Shown one piece after another: positions 56,501-63,868 of a stretch of DNA of 64,000 nucleotides. The stretch's first letter is position 1; each line of letters begins with the position of its first letter. Where the stretch lies: contig CP000475.1 in NCBI GenBank assembly GCA_000014925.1, forward strand, positions 186,001 through 250,000. The letters run 5' to 3'. Below the pieces are notes generated by a model. The model worked only from the letters and a program-made list of their open reading frames with translations. It was not told the DNA's origin and ran no database searches. This DNA is from Paenarthrobacter aurescens TC1 (GTDB taxonomy: Bacteria; Actinomycetota; Actinomycetes; Actinomycetales; Micrococcaceae). The position numbers were made by a program, and so were the translations under genes.

Positions 56501-56735
56501 TGCGGGGTGTGTTTCGCTTCCCGGTTGACCGCTATGCTGACCAAATCCTGCCTTCGCGGCCAAATGCATCGATAACTGGCACCAATGGATGAAACCGACC
56601 ACGGTTTGACGCCACGAATCGCAGATTTGAAAGTGAACAGGAAAGTCAATGAAATCAACGATCTACCAACACCACCTCCGCGCCAGTGCTAGCTTTTCGT
56701 ACCGTCACTTATTGCACTGAAAACGAGGAGACCCC
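53532..56735 (+). mobile_element. IS1071, complete copy (Tn3 family)
   Basis: 3,204 bp between GGGGTCTCCTCG and its inverted copy CGAGGAGACCCC, equal to the IS1071 length known to me. Terminal repeats of about 110 bp (53,532-53,641 and 56,626-56,735) match with a few differences. Flanking 5-mers are ATGGC and TGTTC, so there is no target duplication and at least one flank has been rearranged. IS1071 elements are the usual vehicles of xenobiotic catabolic genes in proteobacteria. Confidence 0.96.
53677..56592 (+). CDS. tnpA: IS1071 transposase (Tn3 family)
   Basis: 971 residues from the ATG at 53,677 (M-Q-G-W-H-T-T-F-L-G), the known IS1071 TnpA length; a non-ATG extension of four codons exists. 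The C-terminal half contains the Tn3 DDE domain: S-S-D-M-M-S-M-E region, V-D-T-H-G-Y-T-D-F-A and the later E in the E-L-R-R-V-L-N-R-G-E stretch. IS1071 has no resolvase, so cointegrates resolve by homologous recombination. Intact and probably active. Confidence 0.96.
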   Translation: MQGWHTTFLGMRGLPRDISDFEMKAFFTFDGAERDAINARRGDSHKLGLALHIGFLRMSGRLLGAFRVIPVALWRHLGNELGIAAPEVASLRAMYERGRTLFDHQQVACTVLGFQWMSEHQRRSLVRELRDEVARCADRDQLLVRARQWLYKNKLVIVHERAIRTLIAAALAQLEVETGTAIAASVDPATLDRWRASVSELRPDGQTQQSWLWAAPAKHSTRQISEVLERIDLLYTLDVHKHLADIPDLILRRYARRLVSRPPSAGAKIKEPARTVEVACFLRYCLFTTTDQLILMVQRRIADLWRQAAADVPATVNWAAMYKTLLGELVALSAQGAVPDAELRARLEALITETQKRKPPSRASLVREGLIDGIRPVRSLLVAIAKLPWQATGEHPAIEYLAKLQALYLKGSRKLPVEVVAPSLGMIWQVSISSPDRERAFQALEVATLFALRRAVRNGSVWIEHSLSFRGRARLFFTDERWQAESKKHYARLSLPSKAATFLKPLLARVTAGVDAVAAAARSGVLRVDDELHLSPLPAEDEDPEVTKLRAALDHRIGEVQLPEVILAVDAQVRFSWIMLGREPRSTDELLMVYAGIMAHGTSLTAVECARMIPQLSATSIRQAMRWARDERRLSQACQAVLEFMQRHPIAATWGRSDLASSDMMSMETTKRVWQARLDPRRNTPSIGIYSHVKDRWGIFHAQPFVLNERQAGVAIEGVIRQEKLETSQLAVDTHGYTDFAMSHARLLGFDLCPRLKELKQRHLFVPRGTKVPAEIAAVCEANVDVALIEKHWDSLVHLAASVMSGHASAVAALARFGSAAQGDPIYEAGVQLGRLLRTAFLADYFVKDAFRNELRRVLNRGEAVNALKRAIYTGRISPAQAKRVDEMQAVADALSLMANIVMAWNTSQMQAVLDRWSNRRQVIPPELIGKIAPTRLESINLRGVFRFPVDRYADQILPSRPNASITGTNG

Positions 56736-56964
56736 TGTTCGCGTTGGCTTCCTATGGTCGGCGCGATCCCGCTTCCCTGGAACAGTTGCGCGCCACCTTT
56801 GCAAAGGAAGGCATTCCCCCGGAATTTCTGTCACATTACGAGGCTGATGGACCCTTTGCATGTCTTAGACAGAATGACGGGTTAAGTGACAAATTTTGAC
56901 GACCAGAACTTTCCGGTGCACACTGTCACATAATCGAACGTATAAATAACAGAGGAGAAGTGGC
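56736..56964. other. Junction segment between IS1071 and the resolvase gene
   Basis: The first 140 bases contain an open frame reading F-A-L-A-S-Y-G-R-R-D-P-A-S-L-E-Q, then I-P-P-E-F-L-S-H-Y-E-A-D-G. It looks like a true protein C-terminal fragment, but I do not recognise it. Bases 56,880-56,960 are AT-richer with inverted motifs (GTGACA/TGTCAC) and may be the res site of the resolvase. A promoter for the resolvase should also lie here. Confidence 0.4.
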
Positions 56965-57597
56965 GTGCTCGTCGGTTACATGCGCGTCTCGAAGGTCGAC
57001 GGCTCCCAGACCACGGATCTGCAGCGCGACGCGCTCCTGGCCGTCGGCACCGATCCGGAGTCCCTGTATGAGGACAAGGCCTCCGGCAAGAAGGAGGACC
57101 GGCCCCAGCTCGCCGCCTGCCTCAAGGCCCTGCGCCACGGGGACACCCTGGTCGTCTGGAAGCTCGACCGGCTCGGCCGGGACCTGCGCCACCTGGTCAA
57201 CGTCGTCCATGACCTCACCGAACGCGGTATCGGGCTGAAAGTCCTCACCGGGCAGGGTGCTGCCATCGACACCACCACAGCCTCCGGGAAGCTTGTTTTC
57301 GGGATCTTCGCCGCCCTGGCTGAGTTCGAACGCGAACTGATCTCCGAACGCACCATCGCCGGCCTTGCCGCCGCCCGCGCCCGCGGCCGCAACGGCGGAC
57401 GGCCCTACAAGATGACCCCGGCGAAACTCCGTCTCGCCATGGCCTCCATGGGCCGGCCCGAAACCAAAGTCAGCGACCTCTGCACAGAACTCGGCATCAC
57501 CCGCCAGACGCTCTACCGGCACGTATCACCCACCGGGGAACTGCGCCCCGAAGGCGAAGGGCTCCTTGCCCGGTCGTACCGCCCTCGAAGTGTCTGA
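56965..57597 (+). CDS. Serine recombinase (Tn3-type resolvase/invertase)
   Basis: 210 residues, GTG start with GGAG-type site upstream. The catalytic domain has G-Y-M-R-V-S with Ser9, K-L-D-R-L-G-R-D, and the E-helix region. The C-terminal helix-turn-helix (residues about 150-190) includes L-G-I-T-R-Q-T-L-Y-R-H-V. Actinobacterial codon use. No Tn3 transposase of matching origin is nearby, so it may resolve plasmid multimers or be left from a lost transposon. It marks the return to host-like DNA. Confidence 0.9.
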   Translation: MLVGYMRVSKVDGSQTTDLQRDALLAVGTDPESLYEDKASGKKEDRPQLAACLKALRHGDTLVVWKLDRLGRDLRHLVNVVHDLTERGIGLKVLTGQGAAIDTTTASGKLVFGIFAALAEFERELISERTIAGLAAARARGRNGGRPYKMTPAKLRLAMASMGRPETKVSDLCTELGITRQTLYRHVSPTGELRPEGEGLLARSYRPRSV

Positions 57598-57700
57598 AGT
57601 GCAGGCATCGGCATGAGCACGACGGCCGTGAATCCAACAGCGGCAGCGGTGTGCAGATCAAGGTGAAGGCAGGACCGCCACCAGCAGCACCATGTGGTCC

Positions 57701-58657
57701 TCAGGGCACGTGGTGGCGATTCCCTTTGCCGTCCGTTTCGTCGTGCTTCTCAGGATCGTGCCCGTTTGCGCGAGTGTCGAAGCCATCAATGGAACAGGCG
57801 CTTTGAGCCGTTGATGCGGACCGCGGACGGGATCTGAGGATCAGGAAGACAGCGAGGGCGGCAAGAAAGAGCAGAGCGGAAACCCAGGTGTTCACGCGCA
57901 GGCCCAGAATGGTGTTGGCGTAGTCGGAGCGCATCAGTTCGAAGATAAAACGGCCGGCGGTGTACAGGACGACGTAGAGGGCGAATACGGAGCCGGCCCC
58001 GAGCTTGTACCTGCGGTCCAGGAACACCAGCAGCGCTGCAGCGGCCAGGCACCACAGTGACTCGTAGAGGAACGTCGGCTGGAAGTATCCGAGGGTCTCC
58101 GGCGTTCCGTCGGCGGTGAGTACGGCCTGACCGGTGGCCGGGTTCATGTTGTGGATCTGGAGTTTCCAGGGCAGGTTTGTCGGCTCGCCGTAGAGTTCGT
58201 TGTTGAACCAGTTGCCCCAGCGGCCCATCGCCTGGGCCAGGAGCAGGCCGGGTGCGGCGGCGTCGGCGAATGTTGCCAGGCGCACGCCGGTGCGCCGTGC
58301 CCCAATAGCGGCGCCGGCCAGACCGACGGCGACGGCGCCCCAGATCCCGAGACCACCCTCCCAGATCCGGAAAGCGCCCCACGGGTCTTTGCCGGGCCCG
58401 AAGTACAGCTGGTTGTCTGTGATGACGTGATAAAGCCTGCCGCCGACGATGCCGAATGGAACCGCCCACATGATGATGTCCATGGCCTGCGCCGTCGTGC
58501 CGCCCCGAGCCCGGAAGCGGCGGGCTGTCAGCCAGGCGCCTATGACGATGCCTGCCAGGATGCAGAGCGCATAGAAACGTATCGTCAGCGGCCCGATTTC
58601 GACGGCGCTGACCGTCGGCGACGGAATAAAGAAGCCGGGCAGTACTAAAGGTTGCAT
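57701..58657 (-). CDS. lgt: Prolipoprotein diacylglyceryl transferase
   Basis: 318 residues from the ATG at 58,657 (M-Q-P-L-V-L-P-G-F). Seven membrane helices carry the Lgt signatures G-G-R-L-Y-H-V-I-T-D and G-R-W-G-N-W-F-N-N-E-L-Y-G. It transfers diacylglycerol from phosphatidylglycerol to the lipobox Cys. It complements LspA (17,748) and the lipoprotein substrates encoded here. A probable accessory copy, since the essential lgt is normally chromosomal. Confidence 0.93.
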   Translation of the reverse strand: MQPLVLPGFFIPSPTVSAVEIGPLTIRFYALCILAGIVIGAWLTARRFRARGGTTAQAMDIIMWAVPFGIVGGRLYHVITDNQLYFGPGKDPWGAFRIWEGGLGIWGAVAVGLAGAAIGARRTGVRLATFADAAAPGLLLAQAMGRWGNWFNNELYGEPTNLPWKLQIHNMNPATGQAVLTADGTPETLGYFQPTFLYESLWCLAAAALLVFLDRRYKLGAGSVFALYVVLYTAGRFIFELMRSDYANTILGLRVNTWVSALLFLAALAVFLILRSRPRSASTAQSACSIDGFDTRANGHDPEKHDETDGKGNRHHVP

Positions 58658-58789
58658 GGGAATCTGTCCCTCATTAAGGAGAAGAGGGCCATCACGCCCT
58701 TCTAGATCGTAATCGCAAAGGCAGCTGATGCTTGATCGGTACACGTTGATCCGTGTTGCCGGGGCGGGTGTCCCCGGCTTACTGCAGGC

Positions 58790-59173
58790 ATCATTGGGAG
58801 GGTTTCGGCGGGAGAATCTGCAACGCGCCCCTCCCTGGCCCGTAGATCAGCAGGACCGGGAGGGCGATGAACCAGCCCGCGACCAGGACCGGTTTGCGGC
58901 CGTACCGGTCCGAAGGGTTCCGGCGAAGTAGTTGGTGGCGGCTTTGGCCAGCCCGAGCGCCAGGATGTACGTCAGGGCGGAGGTGTACTCATCGAGGTGG
59001 AAGACCTCTCCGGCGAGCAGCGGCAGCACCGTCCGCTCCTGGCCAAGGGTGCCGCCGACGAAGGCGTTGACGGCAACGAGGAGCATGAACTGGGCCAGGT
59101 TCTGCCGCAGTCCCAGCGTGATGGCCTCGGTTGTTCCAGGCTGCCGGCGGGCGGGGTTGTCGCCTGAGACCAT
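58790..59173 (-). pseudogene. Major facilitator superfamily transporter, 5' remnant with a frameshift
   Basis: The frame from 59,173 gives about 85 residues of an MFS N-terminus (N-A-F-V-G-G-T-L-G-Q-E-R, then L-P-L-L-A-G). At about 58,925 one base is missing. In the next frame the canonical MFS loop S-D-R-Y-G-R-K-P-V-L and a second helix continue to about 58,800, where the similarity ends. Roughly three quarters of the transporter is lost. Confidence 0.7.
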
Positions 59174-59349
59174 TGCCGGATCCTGTCAGTGTTAGGGGTG
59201 CGGTTATCTGACTGACCCGACGGCGGGGTCCCTGTGGTGCCCGGCCGTTTACCCGCCCGTGTCGGTTTTGATTCTGAACGCGCCCGCACCGGCCCGTCCC
59301 GGACCGCCGCACCGGAGTTGCAGTGGGTTTTCCCGCGGTCGCTGGCTGG

Positions 59350-60852
59350 TCAGCGGGCTTGGACGGTGGCCATCATGCCTTGGTCTTCGTGGTCGAGGAT
59401 GTGGCAGTGGAACACGGTGCGGCCGGGAAAGTCGTCAAAGGCTACCCGGACTTTCACCTGGCTGCGGGCGGGGACGTTGACCACGTCCTGCCAGGTGGGC
59501 CTGGTCACGTCACGGTCGCCGTCCTGGACGATCTGCATGGGCCACACGTGCAGGTGGATGGGATGGTCCATGGGGCTGGAGTTGGTCAGGGTCCACTCCT
59601 CCACGGTCCCGGCCGCGGCCGTCTCGTCGACCCGTTCGGGGTCGAACTTCCGTCCATTGATGGTGAAGGCCATCATGCTGCCCATCCCCGCGCCCGAGCC
59701 CATGTTTTCGTTCATGCCCGTGTTTGCGTTCATGCCCATGGCGAAGTTCAGGGTGCGGGCGGCGGTGACCGGTTCGTTCCGCAGATCGCGCAGGGGCCTG
59801 CCTTCGGGCACGGGCCCTGGGTCAGTGCCGGCGCTTCCCGAGACGGCCAGGGTGAGCAGGTCGACCGGGCCGCCACCGGAGGCGTTGTCACCCCCCATGG
59901 CACCGCCCATCATGGCGTCCATGCTGCCGCGGTCCACGGGGGCCGCGGTGAGGGTGGAGGATCCGTCGCGGGTTTCCACGAGCAGCTCTACGCGGTTGCC
60001 GGGGGCGAGAACCACTTCGGTGACGTCCTCGGGGACAGGCAGGCGTCCGAGGTCCCGGCTGAGCAGCCGGAGCTGCTGTCCGTCAAGTGCCAGGCGCAGG
60101 TAGCGGGAGGGGCAGGCGTTGATGATCCGCCACCGCTCCCGTTCTCCGGGCGCGGCGCGCAGTCGCGGACGGAGTTGGCCGTTGACCAGGACAATCTGCC
60201 CCTCACGTCCCATCATCTGCTGCATCTGGCTTACCTCGGCGAGATTGCCGTCGGCGTCGAGGGACAGGTCCGAGACCACCAGCACCCTTTCCCGGGTGAC
60301 CGGGACCGGGTCGGGGTCCTCCACCACGATGGCGCCGTAGAGGCCGGCGGCGACCTGGCCGGCGACGTGGCCGTGGCGGTGCGGGTGGTACCAGTAGGTG
60401 CCCGGCGGGTGGTCCGCTGGCAGGGTGAATTCGTAGTCGAAGGACCCGCCCGGGTCAATGCTGACGAAGGGGTTGTCGCTGTTGCCCTGGGGGGAGACGT
60501 GCAGTCCGTGCACGTGCAGGTTGGTGGGAGCCTGCAGCCCGTTGCGCATGGTGACCCGGATCGTGTCGCCCGCGCGGACCCGCAGGGTCGGGCCGGGCAG
60601 GGAGCCGTTGAACGCCTGGACGTTGGCCTCCTGCCCGCCGATCCGGGCCCGTGCCGGCGCGGCGGTCAGGTCCAGCTCCAGCACCCGGTCGCGGCTGGCC
60701 AGCACCTGCGGTTCGGTCAGGTCCTCAACCCCGGTGTATCCGGAGCCGGGTCGGGTGCCGGTGGTCTGCCACAGCCCGGCGCCGCCGGCAGCCGTAGCGC
60801 CGGCACCGACCGCACCCAGTGCCAGCAGCTGGCGGCGTGTCAGCGGCCTCAC
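59350..60852 (-). CDS. Multicopper oxidase, Tat-exported, Met-rich
   Basis: 500 residues, GTG start. Tat signal L-T-R-R-Q-L-L-A-L-G, then three cupredoxin domains with all copper motifs: LHVHGLH, WYHPHRHGH, HPIHLHVW and HCHILDHEDQGMM. Two Met-rich stretches are typical of CueO-like cuprous oxidases: M-M-G-G-A-M-G-G near 320, and M-G-M-N-A-N then M-N-E-N-M-G near 390. The start overlaps the stop of the SHOCT gene (GTGA). Likely role: oxidation of toxic Cu(I) outside the membrane. Confidence 0.93.
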   Translation of the reverse strand: MRPLTRRQLLALGAVGAGATAAGGAGLWQTTGTRPGSGYTGVEDLTEPQVLASRDRVLELDLTAAPARARIGGQEANVQAFNGSLPGPTLRVRAGDTIRVTMRNGLQAPTNLHVHGLHVSPQGNSDNPFVSIDPGGSFDYEFTLPADHPPGTYWYHPHRHGHVAGQVAAGLYGAIVVEDPDPVPVTRERVLVVSDLSLDADGNLAEVSQMQQMMGREGQIVLVNGQLRPRLRAAPGERERWRIINACPSRYLRLALDGQQLRLLSRDLGRLPVPEDVTEVVLAPGNRVELLVETRDGSSTLTAAPVDRGSMDAMMGGAMGGDNASGGGPVDLLTLAVSGSAGTDPGPVPEGRPLRDLRNEPVTAARTLNFAMGMNANTGMNENMGSGAGMGSMMAFTINGRKFDPERVDETAAAGTVEEWTLTNSSPMDHPIHLHVWPMQIVQDGDRDVTRPTWQDVVNVPARSQVKVRVAFDDFPGRTVFHCHILDHEDQGMMATVQAR

Positions 60853-61121
60853 CGGCTGTCCTCCTCCAGTGTCCGTCGCCGTTCCTGGTATTCCTCGGTG
60901 CTGATCTCCCCGCGGGCGTAGCGCTCTTCAAGGATCTCCCGGGCCCGGGCAGGGCCCGCACCCGGCCGTGGTGGTCCCTGCCCATCGGTGGGGGCGTTGC
61001 CGCCGGCGTTGCGGGTGAAGGCTTTGACCAGCACCACGGCGAGCAGGATGACGCCGGCGATCAGCAGAAGCCAGAAAATCCAGGCAAGCCCCATCCCGCC
61101 CATACCATAGTCGTTCATCAT
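60849..61121 (-). CDS. Small SHOCT-domain membrane protein
   Basis: 90 residues from the ATG at 61,121 (a second ATG follows at 61,118). One membrane helix (about 11-33) is followed by a Gly/Pro linker and a C-terminal SHOCT motif (I-L-E-E-R-Y-A-R-G-E-I-S-T-E-E-Y). Such proteins often accompany multicopper oxidase genes in actinobacteria; their role is unknown. The gene is coupled by overlap to the oxidase gene downstream. Confidence 0.8.
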   Translation of the reverse strand: MMNDYGMGGMGLAWIFWLLLIAGVILLAVVLVKAFTRNAGGNAPTDGQGPPRPGAGPARAREILEERYARGEISTEEYQERRRTLEEDSR

Positions 61122-61203
61122 CCAGGGGGTTCCTTGTCTCTTGTCGTGCACGGCGAGGCCGTTTCTGACCGGGGGCTTTCCGCGCCGTGCGGGGGCGGTG
61201 GTC

Positions 61204-62610
61204 CTAGGCCTTGGTTGACTGGCGGGAGTTGTGCCAGGCGTCCCAGGCGGCGTAGCTGCCGTCGAGTTCGATGACGTCGTACCCGGCGCGGCGCAGGGCG
61301 CTGGCCGCGACGGAGTTCCGCACACCGGACTGGCAGTAGCTCACGATGGTTCCTTCGGCCGGGAGTTCATCCAGGTGCCACATGGCGCGGCCGCCACTGA
61401 GCTGGTACGAGCCGGGCACGTGCCCGGCGGTGTGCTCGGTCTTGTTCCGGACATCCAGGACCATGGCCGCGTCGAAGTTGCCCAGTTCTTCGGGCTGGAT
61501 CAGCTTCGGCGTGAAGGTGGGCAGCCCGTCGATGTTGGTGACGTACCCGGCGACGTTGTCGATGCCGACCCGGACCAGGTGGTCCCACATGTCCTGCGCG
61601 GCTTCCTGGTCCTTGGCCAGGAGTACCAGGGGGTTCTGATCGGTTTCCGGGTTCACTACCCAGGCGCCGTAGCTGGCTACGGACTTGCCGGCTGGTACGT
61701 TCAGGGACCGGACCACGGTGCCCTTATGGACTTCGCTGTTGGGGCGGGTGTCGATGAAAGTCAGGGTGTCCTGTTCCAGGCCCGCGGCAACGATCTCGGC
61801 TGACAGTTCGGGCAGCGGGATACGCTCACCCATCACGGCCGGGCCTTCACGGTTCTCGCGCTTCATCCGGCCGAAGTAGGCGTGGGCGTCGGGCTGGCCA
61901 TCCAAAAGCTCGTTGATGAAGCCGGCCTCGTCGTTCGCGGCCAGGTACGGACCCCACCAGGAGTAGAGGCGTTCGTAGCCGACGGTGGAGGAGGGGATGG
62001 CGCCCAGTGCCTTGCCGCAGGCGCTGCCGGCGCCGTGGGCCGGGTGGACCTGGACGTAGTCCGGCAGCGTCAGGAACTTGTCCCGCAGGCTCGCGAACAG
62101 CTGCTTGGCGCCCTCGAAGCGGGTGTCGATGCCGCCGGCCGCCTCGTCCAGCAGGTCCGGCCGGCCCAGGTCCCCGGAGAACACGAAGTCACCCGAGAGC
62201 AGGTAGCCGGGCTGGTCGCTGAACGCCCCGTCGGTCACCAGGAACGACAGGTGCTCCGGGGTGTGTCCCGGGGTGTGCAGGGCCTTGATGCTGATGTTGC
62301 CGACAGTGATCGCGTCGCCGTCGTAGAGCCGTTCACCGTCGAATTCGTACTGCCAGTCCGGCCCACCCTCGCCCGAGACATAAATCTTCGCGCCGGTAGC
62401 GGCCGCCAGCTCCCGGGTGCCGGAAAGATAGTCGGCGTGGATGTGGGTTTCGGTGACCGCCACGATCTTCATGCCGTTCTTCTCGGCCAGATCCTGGTAG
62501 ACCGTAATGTCCCGGCGCCCGTCAACGACCACGGCCGTGCCGTTGGCCTGGCAGCCGATCAAGTAGCTGGCCTGGGCGAGGTCTTCATCATAAATACGCT
62601 CGATAAGCAT
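61204..62610 (-). CDS. Metallo-beta-lactamase-fold / double rhodanese protein (persulfide dioxygenase-like)
   Basis: 468 residues from the ATG at 62,610, which follows GAAGGAG. The N-terminal MBL domain (about 1-245) has T-H-I-H-A-D-Y-L-S-G, H-T-P-G-H-T-P-E-H and H-P-A-H-G, the mononuclear-iron pattern of persulfide dioxygenases. Two rhodanese domains follow. The first lacks a catalytic Cys; the second has Y-C-Q-S-G-V-R-N. The fusion resembles CstB/BlhA-type enzymes that clear reactive sulfur species. Expression is probably controlled by the operator at 62,666. Confidence 0.88.
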   Translation of the reverse strand: MLIERIYDEDLAQASYLIGCQANGTAVVVDGRRDITVYQDLAEKNGMKIVAVTETHIHADYLSGTRELAAATGAKIYVSGEGGPDWQYEFDGERLYDGDAITVGNISIKALHTPGHTPEHLSFLVTDGAFSDQPGYLLSGDFVFSGDLGRPDLLDEAAGGIDTRFEGAKQLFASLRDKFLTLPDYVQVHPAHGAGSACGKALGAIPSSTVGYERLYSWWGPYLAANDEAGFINELLDGQPDAHAYFGRMKRENREGPAVMGERIPLPELSAEIVAAGLEQDTLTFIDTRPNSEVHKGTVVRSLNVPAGKSVASYGAWVVNPETDQNPLVLLAKDQEAAQDMWDHLVRVGIDNVAGYVTNIDGLPTFTPKLIQPEELGNFDAAMVLDVRNKTEHTAGHVPGSYQLSGGRAMWHLDELPAEGTIVSYCQSGVRNSVAASALRRAGYDVIELDGSYAAWDAWHNSRQSTKA

Positions 62611-62658
62611 CTGGTGTTCTCCTTCGATTGAAAGGGGTGGGAGGTTTGTTCTGAATCC

Positions 62659-62688
62659 AGTATAGATACCCCTGGGGGTATTACGCAA
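62659..62688 (-). promoter_or_regulatory. Promoter with CsoR/CstR-type operator in its spacer
   Basis: Reading the minus strand, TTGCGT (62,688-62,683) and TATACT (62,664-62,659) are 18 bases apart. The near-perfect palindrome ATACCCCTGGGGGTAT (62,666-62,681) fills the spacer. This C-run/G-run palindrome is the binding-site type of CsoR-family repressors, including the persulfide sensor CstR. No CsoR-family gene is in the window. Confidence 0.75.
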
Positions 62689-62800
62689 GCGGGTTGCGGC
62701 CTAGTCGGATTTCCTGCGGAAAAGCCGGTGCAGGAGCCCTGCGCAGGCCTGCCGGGGCATGCCCCGGCTGTTGCCGGGACGGGTTTTCCGGGGCTTGTTG

Positions 62801-63104
62801 ATAGGTGACGGGGTGGCCTGCCCGGTACCACTATGTGATGCCGCCGGCCACGTTGACAGTGGTGTGTCCGCGGTCGGTGAGGATCCGTGCGGCCTGGCTG
62901 CTGCGTTTCCCTGGCCCGCACAACAGGTAGAGCGTTGTGTTGGGAAGGTCAGCAAGCCGGGAAGACAGTTCCTCGAGTGGGATGTTCAGGCTGCCGGGCC
63001 GTGGCGTGCTCTTCCCGGCTCCGGACGTCCACCACTGTTGCGCGGGGCCACACCGTGGCGAGTTCGTCTGGCGTGACAGTACCGAATGCGTGGTCGCCTT
63101 GCAT
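62801..63104 (-). pseudogene. Rhodanese-domain protein, frameshift plus amber stop
   Basis: From the ATG at 63,104, the frame reads D-H-A-F-G, then V-V-D-V-R-S-R-E-E-H. Near 63,010 the homologous chain shifts frame (G-S-L-N-I-P-L-E-E-L). It continues through the active-site loop L-C-G-P-G-K-R-S to G-G-I-T, a TAG at 62,831, and then the expected W-Y-R-A-G-H-P-V. Two lesions make it a pseudogene. It lies three bases downstream of the thioredoxin stop. Confidence 0.75.
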
Positions 63105-63107
63105 GAG

Positions 63108-63470
63108 TCAGGTGCGTTGGTGTCCGGCCTCGGCGCGGAGTTTGTCCATGTCGAGGTTTTTTACGGCCTGGATGACTTCCTCGAGTCCGGTGGCGTTGAG
63201 GGCTCCGGGCTGGGAGAAGACCAGGGTTTTGTCCTTGAAGGCCATGAGTGTGGGGATGGAGGTGATGTTTGCTGCTGCGGCGAGTGCCTGTTCCGCTTCG
63301 GTGTCGACCTTGGCGAAGGTGATGTCGGGGTGCCTTTGGGCGGCAGCTCCGTAGGTGGGGGCGAACATGCGGCAGGGGCCGCACCAGGCTGCCCAGAAGT
63401 CAACGAAGACGATCCCGTTGTTCTCCAGGGTCTGGGCGAAGCTCTGTCCGGTGACGTCGATGGTTGCCAT
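63108..63470 (-). CDS. trxA: Thioredoxin
   Basis: 120 residues with D-F-W-A-A-W-C-G-P-C-R near residue 30 and the cis-Pro segment S-I-P-T-L-M near residue 75. A full-length cytoplasmic thioredoxin with a slightly longer C-terminal helix. In this sulfur cluster it likely reduces persulfidated rhodanese or MBL partners. Same strand as its rhodanese neighbours, 53 bases after the one at 63,524. Confidence 0.92.
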   Translation of the reverse strand: MATIDVTGQSFAQTLENNGIVFVDFWAAWCGPCRMFAPTYGAAAQRHPDITFAKVDTEAEQALAAAANITSIPTLMAFKDKTLVFSQPGALNATGLEEVIQAVKNLDMDKLRAEAGHQRT

Positions 63471-63523
63471 CGTCTTTCGTGTCCTTTCGGGAGTTATCTG
63501 GGGTGTGGCGGGGACCGGAAGGG

Positions 63524-63820
63524 TCAGGTGGTGGGGAGGCCTGCGCGGGTCCAGGCGATCATGCCGCCGGCCATGGTGTCCGCTGTGTAGCCCGCCCCGT
63601 TGAGGGCATCGGCGACGGCGGCGGAGCGGTTGCCGCTGCGGCAGACCGCAATGACGGGCACGGCCGGGTCCAGTTCGGACAGGCGCGCCTGCAGTTGGCC
63701 CATGGGGATGTGCAGGGCGCCGGGGATCATGCCTTCCTCGACTTCGAAGTCCTCGCGGACATCGAGGATGCGGGCGCTGGTCCGCCGCTGCGCGGCTTCA
63801 GTGATGGTGATTTCAGCCAT
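63524..63820 (-). CDS. Single-domain rhodanese
   Basis: 98 residues, a complete rhodanese domain: I-L-D-V-R-E, I-P-G-A-L-H-I-P, and the active-site loop C-R-S-G-N-R-S near residue 60. It moves sulfane sulfur between thiols. It forms part of a minus-strand series with thioredoxin and the MBL-rhodanese protein. A GGAGA-type site precedes the ATG at 63,820. Confidence 0.92.
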   Translation of the reverse strand: MAEITITEAAQRRTSARILDVREDFEVEEGMIPGALHIPMGQLQARLSELDPAVPVIAVCRSGNRSAAVADALNGAGYTADTMAGGMIAWTRAGLPTT

Positions 63821-63868
63821 TGGATTCTCCTTGGAATATTGCGGGCTGTAGTTAGCGGATGGGTTCAG

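Noticed and set aside
59323-60921. 532-codon plus-strand ORF opposite the third multicopper oxidase gene
   Set aside because: Shadow frame; the minus strand encodes all four copper motifs.
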